The notes below the pieces were generated by a model that saw nothing but the letters and a program-made list of their open reading frames with translations, did no database searches and was not told where the DNA came from. This document shows, piece after piece, positions 25,508 through 33,988 of a stretch of 34,662 nucleotides of DNA. How positions within the stretch are numbered: the stretch's first letter is position 1; each line of letters starts with the position of its first letter. This DNA comes from an uncultured Verrucomicrobiota bacterium (GTDB taxonomy: Bacteria; Verrucomicrobiota; Verrucomicrobiia; Limisphaerales; UBA9464): the NCBI GenBank assembly GCA_903864375.1, contig CAIPFS010000696.1, positions 1-34,662 of the forward strand, in the 5' to 3' direction. The position numbers were made by a program, and so were the translations under genes.

Positions 25508-26668
25508 CTAGTGGTATCGATGCCAGAGTCGTTCGTAAGCCGCAACCAATCCCGGAAGTTGGGATTCCCGGGTCCGAAGTTCGCGTTGGAGCTCGCGTTG
25601 GAGCTGATCATCGCGCCCCTCGGTTGAAAGACTCCCCACACCCCCCAGCAACAGGCAAAGGGAGTGAAACAGGCGCTCACGGGGATAGCGCCCTGATAAT
25701 ACTCCCGGCCAATACCTGTCCCGAAGGTTCACCAGACGGTTGCGCCAGGCGGGTTGTTCCGGACATTTGTCGACACGGCTGCGGGCATAGTCGGAGCCGT
25801 TGGAAAACGAGGTGCCCAACCGACGATTCTCCTGCCACAACCAGACGCTTTTCGCGATGGTCTGCAATCGCTCGAGGGAGCCCTTCAGTTCCTCCCGGGT
25901 GGCGATGGTTCGACGCGGGTGCAATTTGAATTCCACCCCCGCCTGGTGATGAACCTGGACTGCCTTGAGGAACGGCAACTCCTCCGTGGGAGCGATGGCC
26001 AGGAGTCGTCGCTGGCGTTCCCGGCAACTCCAATGGTACTCCCCACGGCTCACCAGCACGACGTCACCCAATGCCAGCTCCAGCTTGGCCAGATTGCGCC
26101 CGACGAAATCGGCCTCCTCGGATCCAAACTCCGGGCGCTCCAACCGTTCCAGGCTGAACAGGAGTCCCGAACAGCGGTTCATCAACAGCCGCGTGGCCTC
26201 ATGGAGCGGAATGCGATGGGCGTCCCGCCGGTGGGCCGCCAGCGACAGGTCCAGAACGTTGGCATCGCCAAAGATCAGCCGGTTTCCGGCTGCGAGATCA
26301 TAATAAAACATCGAGGGCGGGGATGCCAGCAGCTTGGGCAACGTCATCACCTTGAACTCGACCTCAAGTCCCGCCGCAGGGGAAAGCCGGGATCCAATGT
26401 CATGCAATGGTCCCCGGAACTTCCGTTCGGCCAACAAGGCATTGCCGCGCAAAAAGACATAAAACTCGAGGTCGTTGTAGGGCCGTTCTCCATCCGGCGT
26501 CTGAAGGACCCCCCCCTCCCCGCGTCCGTAGCCACCGCCCAGCAGAATGCCATCGAGTTTCCAGCGTGGGATCAGACTCAGGACCTCGTTGCGCACGTCG
26601 AGGCAGAGCTGCGCCAGCCGCCGTTCGAGGTCCGGTCCCCCATCCACTGTGAACCGAATGGAATTCAT
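25508..26668 (-). CDS. Nucleotidyltransferase-fold protein of unknown role
   Basis: The 386-residue soluble protein has 'LLGGGYGRGEGGVL' followed about 16 residues later by 'PYNDLEFYVFLRG'. This is the GG-x-GRGE and (N)D-L-(D/E) arrangement of the pol-beta-type nucleotidyltransferase fold. A third acidic strand may be 'GLEVEFKVMTL' (about residue 100). The remaining 250 residues are helical ('RLLMNRCSGLLFSLERLERPEF') and not recognised. The second acidic residue is Glu rather than Asp. It could transfer a nucleotide to a sugar or small molecule or be a regulatory pseudoenzyme; known polysaccharide pathways do not normally include it. The start overlaps the upstream glycosyltransferase stop (ATGA). 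Confidence 0.68.
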   Translation of the reverse strand: MNSIRFTVDGGPDLERRLAQLCLDVRNEVLSLIPRWKLDGILLGGGYGRGEGGVLQTPDGERPYNDLEFYVFLRGNALLAERKFRGPLHDIGSRLSPAAGLEVEFKVMTLPKLLASPPSMFYYDLAAGNRLIFGDANVLDLSLAAHRRDAHRIPLHEATRLLMNRCSGLLFSLERLERPEFGSEEADFVGRNLAKLELALGDVVLVSRGEYHWSCRERQRRLLAIAPTEELPFLKAVQVHHQAGVEFKLHPRRTIATREELKGSLERLQTIAKSVWLWQENRRLGTSFSNGSDYARSRVDKCPEQPAWRNRLVNLRDRYWPGVLSGRYPRERLFHSLCLLLGGVGSLSTEGRDDQLQRELQRELRTRESQLPGLVAAYERLWHRYH

Positions 26669-27921
26669 GATGCCACCCGGGTTCCCCGGGCCAGGGCCAC
26701 CGTCTCCAACAGGTAGCGCTCAAACTGGTCCACAACCACCGGTTCATTGTAACGGGAGCGGACCTCGGCGTGGCCCGTCGCCGCCATTCGTGCTCGGGCC
26801 ACGGGGTCAGACGCCAGTTCAACGATGCGTTCCGCCAGCTGGGCGGCATCGCCGGCCGGGTAGGTCAGGGCGTTTTCGCCGTGCCGGAATAATTCCGGGC
26901 TGCCTCCGGTCATGGTGCCGATGACGGGCAGACCGCTGCTCATGGCTTCCAGCGGTGTCAGGGCAAACGGCTCCTCCCATTCCGAGGTGAACAGGAGGGC
27001 ATCGTGTGCACGGTAGATGCCGGGCATTTCGGACGATCGGGCGGTATGAAAATAGACCGGCAGGTGATGCTCGCGAACGTAGGTGTGCAGGCGGGTGGTG
27101 TAGTCGGCATCACCCCGGCCGTAAATGTGGAGCTCACCGGGAAATCGACCCTGGACGGCCGCCATGGCCCGGAGGGCCGTCATCACTCCCTTATCCTCCG
27201 CCAGTCGTCCCACATAGAGCAGTCGGTGAAGAATCTGTGAAGCCGGGGCGGGAGTACCGGAAAACCGTCCGATATCGACCGGACAATAAATGATGGCCCC
27301 GTGGCCCACAGAATAGCCTTTCGCAGCAGTCAAATCGCGCAGCGCCCGGCTGCAAAAAGTGATCCGATCAAACCGGATGGAGCGGACCGGATCCGCGGGT
27401 GCGACGGAACTCCATTTCCGCCGTTGACCGGTCCAACCCCAAGCTGTTCGCAACACCCGGGCCAGGAGGGACGGATGGCTGCGGTTCCACCAGTCGAGCC
27501 AGACATCTGCGGCCAGGCTTCGGGCAATCCAATGATCGGACAGATGGTAGGCCGTCGGGACAGGCAACCCCTGCAAGGTCAGGCAGATCGATTTGGAAAT
27601 GCCCCCAAGGTTCCAAACATGAACGACATCGGGTTCAAACCGGGCAACGGCCTCACGGACGCACCGGTTGTTGTGCACTTCGAGATCGGCCAGCGCCCGA
27701 ATCCCCAGCCACGGATGACCAAAAAAACCGTGAACGCGGAGGTCCCGACGTACCCCGGGCTCGGTGGCATCCTCCCGAACCCCGTCCACCCGGTGATTGG
27801 AGGTCAGAACTTCCACCGTGTGTCCACGGGCACGCCACGCCGCAACCATGGCGGCGCAGATCAATTCATATCCCCCGACATAATGCGGGGGATAGAGATT
27901 GGACAGGACCAGTATTTTCAT
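26665..27921 (-). CDS. Glycosyltransferase family 4
   Basis: From ATG 27921 the product is 418 residues; the 29 codons upstream in frame lie in the preceding gene and are not GT4-like. It begins 'MKILVLSNLYPPHYVGGYEL', typical of GT4. 'LLYVGRLAEDKGVMTALRAM' opens the nucleotide-binding domain, and the donor site is 'SEWEEPFALTPLEAMSSG', with an intact E-x7-E pair. It would add a sugar to the lipid-linked repeat unit in the cytoplasm. Both ends overlap neighbours by ATGA, so translation is probably coupled. Confidence 0.87.
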   Translation of the reverse strand: MKILVLSNLYPPHYVGGYELICAAMVAAWRARGHTVEVLTSNHRVDGVREDATEPGVRRDLRVHGFFGHPWLGIRALADLEVHNNRCVREAVARFEPDVVHVWNLGGISKSICLTLQGLPVPTAYHLSDHWIARSLAADVWLDWWNRSHPSLLARVLRTAWGWTGQRRKWSSVAPADPVRSIRFDRITFCSRALRDLTAAKGYSVGHGAIIYCPVDIGRFSGTPAPASQILHRLLYVGRLAEDKGVMTALRAMAAVQGRFPGELHIYGRGDADYTTRLHTYVREHHLPVYFHTARSSEMPGIYRAHDALLFTSEWEEPFALTPLEAMSSGLPVIGTMTGGSPELFRHGENALTYPAGDAAQLAERIVELASDPVARARMAATGHAEVRSRYNEPVVVDQFERYLLETVALARGTRVAS

Positions 27922-28787
27922 GCGGGTGTGGATTCCTTCCAGCCCTGGCGGTAGCCGGCCAGCTTGCCAGCCCGCTGCGCCCATCGCACCCGCGCGGCAT
28001 GAGGCCATTCACCGAACCTCCGGTGGCTGGAGCAAAACCGGAAATCATGCCGGACGTCGCTCAGCCAGCCGAGAAGGACAATACGCCACCAGGAAATCCC
28101 GTCCGGATGCCGGCTCCAGGCCCGGGCGATGGCCCGGGCGTCGCCAAAGCTTCGTCGCCGGGCCTGTTCGACGGTGTAGTTATGCGAGTGCATCACCACC
28201 GATTCCGGGACATAGAGGACGTCGTAGCCCTGCGCCCGGCACCAGCGTGTATATTCATCGTCCTCGGCGTACTGCAATTCCTCCCGGAATCCACGGCGCG
28301 CCCAGGCATCCCGCCGGAGGCCGCTGCTGACCATGCTGAAAAAATGCTCCCACCGGGCGGATTCCCGGGCGGGACCAAAGCAGCGTTCATAATCACAGGC
28401 ATACACAGCCTGGCAGTCCGGACGCGGAATCTGACGTCCGAAAACCGCTGCGACCCGGGGATTGGCCAGCGGAGCCGCCAGCCGGGGAAGCCAGTCGGTC
28501 CCCTGGGGCGTCGCGTCGGCATTGAGAAAGAGGCAGACGTCGGCGCGGGCCAGCCGCATCCCATGATTCATGACCCGGCTGGGATTATATTCCGCGGGTG
28601 TGATCTGGATGAAGTGGGCCGGCTGGAACGCCCGGATGAGCTCCTGGGATCCGTCGGTGGATCCAGAGTCGATCACGATGAGCTCCCAATTCCGATACTG
28701 CTGAGCCCGCAGGGCCGGGAGCGTCCCCTTGAGGGCCCACGCCTCGTTGTACGAGCGCATGATGATGCTGACCAGCGGTTCGCTCAT
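27918..28787 (-). CDS. Glycosyltransferase family 2
   Basis: The 289-residue GT-A protein has the N-terminal 'VSIIMRSYNEAWALKGTL', 'LIVIDSGSTDGSQELI', and the metal-binding DxD-like 'LFLNADATP'. 'EDDEYTRWCRAQGY' supplies the likely catalytic base region. The motifs resemble rhamnosyltransferase-like GT2 enzymes that work on surface polysaccharides. There is no long membrane domain, so it is cytoplasmic or peripheral. The start overlaps the flippase stop and its stop overlaps the next gene, both as ATGA. Confidence 0.88.
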   Translation of the reverse strand: MSEPLVSIIMRSYNEAWALKGTLPALRAQQYRNWELIVIDSGSTDGSQELIRAFQPAHFIQITPAEYNPSRVMNHGMRLARADVCLFLNADATPQGTDWLPRLAAPLANPRVAAVFGRQIPRPDCQAVYACDYERCFGPARESARWEHFFSMVSSGLRRDAWARRGFREELQYAEDDEYTRWCRAQGYDVLYVPESVVMHSHNYTVEQARRRSFGDARAIARAWSRHPDGISWWRIVLLGWLSDVRHDFRFCSSHRRFGEWPHAARVRWAQRAGKLAGYRQGWKESTPA

Positions 28788-30346
28788 GGGACGGACCTCC
28801 GACGGATCGGAAAACGACGGCCAAATTTCCGGGTCAATTCCTCCTGTTCGCCCGGTCGCAAGGCCATTCGCCAGAGTCCGAACGCACCCACCACGCCCGC
28901 CAGCGTCCCCTCAATGAACATGGCGGCCATGGTCGAGCCACCGGGTGCCAGTACGACCAGTTTCAAGGCGATCAGGACGGCCAGCATGGGGAGGCATCCC
29001 AGCCACGAGGGAATCACGGATTGCCGGAACAAGGGCCAGCCTTTGAGACCCGTGTTCTTGGCCATCCATGGCCACAAGTGGACCCATCCGAAATAGAGGG
29101 TGGGAATCAATGAACCGACCGCCACCGCCACCACGCTCCGGGTTGCCAGCACCAGGCCGACACTGAGAATGAGATTGGCGGCAGCCTCGCCGAGGCCAAG
29201 CCACATCAGTCGACGTTCATGGCCGGTCATCATGAAGATCCGCTTGGAAACGCTATGGGTCAGGATCGTGGTGTAAAACCAGGCCAGCAGCACATGTCCC
29301 ACAAGGATGGTATCCGCCGAGAGCGACTTGTCGCCGGTCAACAAACGAAGCAGCTCGGAAAGGTAAAAGGCACAGAGCAGGTAGAGCGGCGTGGCGATCA
29401 GCACGGTCCAGCGAAGGCTGTTGACCAGCAAATCCTGAAGCGCGGCCGTGTCTCCGGTGGCATGGAGATGGGCCGCTGCCGGCGAGAGGGTGTCCTGCAC
29501 CTGCTTGGTGAACTGGCTGAACACCTCGGCCACTTTTGCGCCGGCCTGATAGAGTGCCACTGCCGAAACCGAGAGAGCGGCACCGAGCACCAGCTGATCG
29601 GTTTTCCCCAACACGATGTTGGTGGCGGTGCCCAGGTAGGCAAACACCGAAAACTGCATGGTCTCCCCCATCATCGACGGTGAAAACAGCGACGGACGAA
29701 TCCGAACGCCAGGCATCCGCTGGAGGGCGAAGAGCGCCGCCAGAAAGTCGGGGGCCAATGCAAAGAACAGCGCGATGAACATCACCGCCATGAAACTCCA
29801 CTTGAACCAGACGGCGGCGGCGATGAAACCGAGCCGCAGGATCAGCGCTCCGGAAATCAGGTTGTTGGTCAGCCGGATGCGTTGCTGCCCGCGGAGCACC
29901 TCCGGGAAGATGCCCATCGGAAAGGCCAGCCCGATGCCGAGAAAAAACACCACCATGACCTTGCGGAACTCCTCATGATTGGCGGCGGAGACGCCAAACC
30001 ATCGGACGATGGTGGCCGAGCCCGCCAGGACCACCAATGCGATGGCCACGGAAATACCGGCATAGAAGACCAGGATGGTGCTCAGCACCCGGCTGAGCTT
30101 TTCCCAATCCTTCAGGACCGAAAGTTCGGCCACCCGCTTTTGGGCGGCAAAGCCGAATCCGAAATCGAGAAGGATGCCATACCCAAACACACTCCAGAGC
30201 AGCGACCAAAAGCCAAACTGCTCCTGATTCAGGGACTGATACAACATCCGGAACGTGAGCAGACCGACGGCCATGCCCAGGACGGTCCGGACATAGTTCG
30301 AAATCGAGTTGCTCCAGATGTTGCGTTTGACCTCGGCGTAGCTCAT
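28784..30346 (-). CDS. Wzx-type polysaccharide flippase
   Basis: From ATG 30346 (ATGA overlap with the preceding gene, and GGGAGG upstream) the product is 520 residues. The long Arg/Gly/Pro-rich leader of the earlier start is antisense-like and lies inside the preceding gene. It has about 12-14 membrane helices. 'IWSNSISNYVRTVLGMAVG' is at the start, 'LYQSLNQEQFGFWSLLWS' in helix 1-2, and 'TATNIVLGKTDQLVLGAAL' in the middle, as in MOP-superfamily O-antigen flippases. It would flip the undecaprenyl-linked repeat unit to the periplasmic face. The basic C-terminus ('RKFGRRFPIRRRSVP') is probably cytoplasmic. Confidence 0.87.
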   Translation of the reverse strand: MSYAEVKRNIWSNSISNYVRTVLGMAVGLLTFRMLYQSLNQEQFGFWSLLWSVFGYGILLDFGFGFAAQKRVAELSVLKDWEKLSRVLSTILVFYAGISVAIALVVLAGSATIVRWFGVSAANHEEFRKVMVVFFLGIGLAFPMGIFPEVLRGQQRIRLTNNLISGALILRLGFIAAAVWFKWSFMAVMFIALFFALAPDFLAALFALQRMPGVRIRPSLFSPSMMGETMQFSVFAYLGTATNIVLGKTDQLVLGAALSVSAVALYQAGAKVAEVFSQFTKQVQDTLSPAAAHLHATGDTAALQDLLVNSLRWTVLIATPLYLLCAFYLSELLRLLTGDKSLSADTILVGHVLLAWFYTTILTHSVSKRIFMMTGHERRLMWLGLGEAAANLILSVGLVLATRSVVAVAVGSLIPTLYFGWVHLWPWMAKNTGLKGWPLFRQSVIPSWLGCLPMLAVLIALKLVVLAPGGSTMAAMFIEGTLAGVVGAFGLWRMALRPGEQEELTRKFGRRFPIRRRSVP

Positions 30347-31629
30347 GGGGCCGTCCTCCCGAAACGCGTTGCCGCATGACGCTCTGCCGCCCGATAGAGC
30401 CCTTCCAATTGAACCGCCACGCGGCTCCAGTCGTAGCGTCCCCGGGCCTCCTCCCGCCCGGCTTCGCCCAACCGGCGGCGCAGACCGGAATCGCCAGCGA
30501 GAAGCAGCAGACGTTGGGTAAGGTCGGCGGCGGTCCCCTCCTCCCCGGGGCGGATGAAAAGGCCGTTTTCCCCGTCGTGAATCAGCGCCCGGAGGCCACC
30601 CACATGATTTGCGACCACCGCCCGACCGGCACTCCACGCCTCCAGCACCACGATGCCGAACGGCTCATGGCGGGACGGCAGCACAAAGACGTCGCAGGCG
30701 TGATAGGCCTCCACGAGCTGGGGATCGTCGTTGCGCAGCCCCGGCAGCAATCGAACGGAACCGGAAAGCTGTCGTTCGGCCACCAGAGCCCGGAGACGTG
30801 CAGCGTAGTCCGGCTGGGTCTCCGGTCCGATCAGGACCAGAAAGGCATCGGGCTGATGACGGATGAATTCAGAAAATGCCTCCAGCAGAAGCAGTTGATT
30901 TTTTTGGGGATCAATCCGGCTGAGGTTCAGAACCACGAATCCGTTCGCGGGGATTCCATGACGGCGACGGAATGCGGCACCGTCCCCGGTGGCGAAACGG
31001 GCCGAATCCACCCCATTCGGCAGGTAGGCAATGCGATCGTGTTTCAACTGCCCCCGGGCCTTCTCGAGTTCACCCGCCCCCACGCAGATCACTTGATCGG
31101 CATCGTCCAGAATACGTCGGGATCCGAAGAGGGCCCCGAAAACCTTGCCCCACTCCGGCTTGTTGGCGATGGGGCGGAGCATCTGTTCCCGTTCGGCCTC
31201 AGGAACATCAAACACGCCGCCATGGAGGGTCACGACAAACGGTTTCCGACGGAGACGGGCGGCGGTTCGAACCTCTCCACCCAGCCGCTTGAGGGCGTGG
31301 GCATGGAACAGCCGCACGTTGGGGCGGGATAAGAGCCCACAGAAGAGGGAGAGGGAAAGCAGGTTGCCCCCTTTTTTGTCCATGGCGGCCCGGTCCTCGC
31401 GGCTCAACCCCAAAAAAGGATAACAGTAGGGATACCGGTGGACCGGCACTCCCCCCAATTCCTCATGCCTCTGACTGGCCAGGGCCATGGAGGTCATGAT
31501 TTCCGGAGCGGCACCCGCGCGTTGTTGCTGACGCGAGATCTCGAGAATCACGGTTTCCGTGCCTCCCCATTCCGCGGCGACAAACCGGCGGGGAACATGA
31601 ACGATCCGTTGTTTCTCCGACGGGTTCAC
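30343..31629 (-). CDS. Glycosyltransferase family 4
   Basis: The 428-residue protein starts at GTG 31629, overlapping the upstream stop as GTGA. It has the GT4 layout: 'RRFVAAEWGGTETVILEI', 'LFHAHALKRLGG', 'VVTLHGGVFDVPE', 'YLPNGVDSARF', 'NLSRIDPQKNQLLLLEAF' and the donor site 'SRHEPFGIVVLEAWSAG' with E-x7-E. It would act in the cytoplasm in repeat-unit synthesis. It stands directly before the flippase gene. Sugar specificity is not evident. Confidence 0.88.
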   Translation of the reverse strand: MNPSEKQRIVHVPRRFVAAEWGGTETVILEISRQQQRAGAAPEIMTSMALASQRHEELGGVPVHRYPYCYPFLGLSREDRAAMDKKGGNLLSLSLFCGLLSRPNVRLFHAHALKRLGGEVRTAARLRRKPFVVTLHGGVFDVPEAEREQMLRPIANKPEWGKVFGALFGSRRILDDADQVICVGAGELEKARGQLKHDRIAYLPNGVDSARFATGDGAAFRRRHGIPANGFVVLNLSRIDPQKNQLLLLEAFSEFIRHQPDAFLVLIGPETQPDYAARLRALVAERQLSGSVRLLPGLRNDDPQLVEAYHACDVFVLPSRHEPFGIVVLEAWSAGRAVVANHVGGLRALIHDGENGLFIRPGEEGTAADLTQRLLLLAGDSGLRRRLGEAGREEARGRYDWSRVAVQLEGLYRAAERHAATRFGRTAP

Positions 31630-32384
31630 GAGCGCAGAAAGAGGAAGGTGCCCCCTTCCTCCCGTTCAACGTGAAATCCGAGATTCAACAAATCCCCGAC
31701 AATCCGGTAGGTGGCCGCATGCCCGATGAAACCAGGGTGCAATTCAACGATGATCTTGCGAACGGAGGCGGGAAGCTGGCGGAAATCGACATATTGTTCG
31801 GCCCCTTCAATGTCCATGATGAAAGCCGTGGGGGAATAATCCATCCGGGACACGAGGGTGGTCAGGGACACTCCCGGGACCTGAACCGAGCGCCCGCCGG
31901 AACCGGCGACCAGCGAGTTTTCCCAAAATTCGTTGCCGATATTCAAGGTCACCATCCCGTCCGATGCCGCCAGTGCCAGATTCAAGACGTTCGGAGTGCG
32001 TCCGTTGATTTCGTAGTTGCGCTTGAGGCGCTCCACGGTTCCCGGATTGGCCTCCACCGTCGTGTAGCGGGTGATGCCAACGCGAATCTGGCAGAACAGA
32101 CCGATGAACCCGATGGCACCTCCCACCTCCAGGACCGTGTCCTCCGGGCGCAGGAACTGTTGTGCCAGCAGACGTTCCTGCACTTCATAACGCCCCAGCA
32201 GAAGATTATTCTTCATCACGGAGGACAATCCTTTGACCTCCAATTGCACCCCCTCCAGGGTGACACGCTCCACCTTGGGCAGGGAGAACTTAAACCGCCA
32301 GCGGGTGCGAAAATCCTGCCAGAGCTGATACAGGAGCGTTCGCTCGATCAGGCTGGGGCGTGTCGACGAAGGGGTGGAACTCAT
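31626..32384 (-). CDS. FkbM-family methyltransferase
   Basis: The 252-residue protein has the SAM-binding motif 'VLEVGGAIGFIGLF' (about 84-97). A 'TTVEANPGTVERLKRNY' strand follows, and then the FkbM hallmark 'FIMDIEGAEQYVDF'. FkbM enzymes O-methylate sugars and natural products, and they are common in polysaccharide clusters, where they methylate sugar hydroxyls. There is no signal peptide, so it acts in the cytoplasm. It overlaps both neighbours by four bases. Confidence 0.87.
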   Translation of the reverse strand: MSSTPSSTRPSLIERTLLYQLWQDFRTRWRFKFSLPKVERVTLEGVQLEVKGLSSVMKNNLLLGRYEVQERLLAQQFLRPEDTVLEVGGAIGFIGLFCQIRVGITRYTTVEANPGTVERLKRNYEINGRTPNVLNLALAASDGMVTLNIGNEFWENSLVAGSGGRSVQVPGVSLTTLVSRMDYSPTAFIMDIEGAEQYVDFRQLPASVRKIIVELHPGFIGHAATYRIVGDLLNLGFHVEREEGGTFLFLRS

Positions 32385-33598
32385 GGAAGGTTGGGCGTTG
32401 CCCCGGTCCGGTTGCGATCCCGGGCGAGCAGGGCGGTCTCTTTCATCAAATCACAGAGGTGGGGAATGGCAGTCAGACTGTCGGGAAATTCACGCTGATT
32501 GGTCAGGACGGTGGCGTACGAATGCCTGTCTGTCGGATGATAGCCGTGCATGGCGCGGATGGGGCGCTCGCCCATGTGGCTCGGAACGATAAGAACGCCC
32601 TCCTTCACCAGGAAGATCAACTCCCCGAAATAGCGATCCTCAAAGCGCGTGTGCATCGCCTCCAGTTCGTTGTCGGGCAGAATCCGGCCCTCAGGCACCT
32701 GCTGTAGCGTGGCCTCGATCAACTGCCGGGCCCGATCATTGAAAAACCAGAACCGGGCCATGGTGGAATCGTACACCGCGGCGTAGTCCTTTTGAAATTT
32801 CAACGGCAGGGCATCGATCCGGGCCATCAAATCGAGGTGGATGTCGCAGTTGGCCATCCCGTGATCGCTGAAAACGTACAGGCGAATGTCGTCGTACCGG
32901 CTTTGGGCGGCCTGGATGAGTTGTTGCAGCCACTGTTCATACACCCGGAGGCGGGCGGGAATTTCCGGTGAATCATTGCCCACGCGGTGCAACAGGCCAT
33001 CCAGACCCGCCCAGTAAAGAAACGCAAAGTCAATGGAACCATCCCGCAACCGGGCGGCGAGGGCGTCGCGATTGGCCTCCTCGGACTGGGCTGGATCACT
33101 GACAAAGTACGGAATCTGCTGTGCCACCAGGAAATCAAAGATATTCTCACCCCGGTTCATTCCCCCGGGTCGCAGCGGGCTCTTTTTCTCAGTGAAGTCG
33201 TACCGATGGATGTGCTGGAACGGAATGTTATAAAGATCAAAATAACCCTGAAACTGAAGACGCGCCTTGAAGATCCGTGTGAGCACCCGGCGGACGATGC
33301 GTCGCCCCGTCAGAGCCCGGGGAAGCCAGCGGAGCCACCGGAGGGAGCGGAACGGCGAGTTTTTCGGGTCATGGACAAAATAACACCAGTTGCGATGCTG
33401 AACCGGCCATCGCCCGGATAGAATCGACGGCACACAGGTCGAGCTGTAGCCAAAGACGCTGTCCAATCGTCGCCGGAGGGGGACGAATCCGTTTCCAAAG
33501 GGATCATTCCGGAGGATTTCCCATCCCATGGCGTCAATCATGACGAAGAGCGCCAGCACGGGCTTCCGGGGTGCGCTCCCGGGCTGTTCGGAATTCAT
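32381..33598 (-). CDS. Alkaline-phosphatase-superfamily phosphodiesterase/phosphatase
   Basis: The 405-residue protein keeps the metal-site layout of type I phosphodiesterases/nucleotide pyrophosphatases: Asp22 in 'VMIDAMGW', nucleophile-region 'GYSSTCVPSILSG' (Ser53 in the nucleophile position), Asp200 and His204 in 'AGLDGLLHRVG', Asp245-His246 in 'FSDHGMAN', and His351 in 'AMHGYHPTD'. No signal peptide or membrane helix is seen at the N-terminus ('MNSEQPGSAPRKPVLALFVM'), so it is probably cytoplasmic. That suggests a nucleotide-sugar or phospho-intermediate substrate rather than polymer already exported. It sits between the response regulator and FkbM genes, overlapping each by four bases. 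Confidence 0.82.
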   Translation of the reverse strand: MNSEQPGSAPRKPVLALFVMIDAMGWEILRNDPFGNGFVPLRRRLDSVFGYSSTCVPSILSGRWPVQHRNWCYFVHDPKNSPFRSLRWLRWLPRALTGRRIVRRVLTRIFKARLQFQGYFDLYNIPFQHIHRYDFTEKKSPLRPGGMNRGENIFDFLVAQQIPYFVSDPAQSEEANRDALAARLRDGSIDFAFLYWAGLDGLLHRVGNDSPEIPARLRVYEQWLQQLIQAAQSRYDDIRLYVFSDHGMANCDIHLDLMARIDALPLKFQKDYAAVYDSTMARFWFFNDRARQLIEATLQQVPEGRILPDNELEAMHTRFEDRYFGELIFLVKEGVLIVPSHMGERPIRAMHGYHPTDRHSYATVLTNQREFPDSLTAIPHLCDLMKETALLARDRNRTGATPNLP

Positions 33599-33987
33599 GG
33601 CGTGGAAGGAGGTGTTGCCAGGGTGGAGATCAGGCGACGGGCTTCGGCCGCCAGGGAACTGGGACTGAACGGCTTGGTCAGGTAGAGCGCCGCCCCGGAG
33701 CCCTGGGCTTCCGTGCGGGTGATGGTCTGACCGCGGGTGGTCAGCATGATGATGGGGATGGCGGAGGTCGAGGGAGTCGCCTTCAGATGCCGGAGGGCGG
33801 TGATTCCGTCCATTTCCGGCATGGTGACATCCATGACGATCAGGGCCGGGAGTTCCCGGCTGGCCAGCTCAATGGCCTCACGACCACTCCGGGCCGTCAG
33901 GATTTGATACCCATCCTTCTTCAGGCTCAGTTCGGTGAGTCGCAACATGTGCGGCTCGTCATCCACGATGAGAACTTTGCGGCTCAT
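33595..33987 (-). CDS. Single-domain response regulator (receiver only)
   Basis: From ATG 33987 the product is 130 residues, one receiver domain with no output domain. The acidic pair is 'VDDE' (Asp9-Asp10), the phospho-acceptor Asp53 lies in 'IVMDVTMPEMDG', the switch Thr83 in 'IMLTTRG', and the conserved Lys105 in 'LTKPF'. It starts one base after the phosphatase stop, and its stop overlaps the next start by ATGA. Lone receivers often hand a phosphate signal to a partner; here the adjacent PP2C phosphatase is the natural candidate. The longer reading with 25 more residues runs back into the phosphatase gene. Confidence 0.9.
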   Translation of the reverse strand: MSRKVLIVDDEPHMLRLTELSLKKDGYQILTARSGREAIELASRELPALIVMDVTMPEMDGITALRHLKATPSTSAIPIIMLTTRGQTITRTEAQGSGAALYLTKPFSPSSLAAEARRLISTLATPPSTP

Positions 33988-33988
33988 G

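Noticed and set aside
27399-29096. A 565-codon plus-strand open frame
   Set aside because: It lies antisense to three well-supported genes (GT4, GT2, flippase) and shows shadow composition.
30347-30637. A 97-residue N-terminal extension of the flippase
   Set aside because: It is Arg/Gly/Pro-rich and lies wholly inside the upstream glycosyltransferase gene. The ATGA overlap and ribosome site at 30346 give the expected flippase N-terminus.
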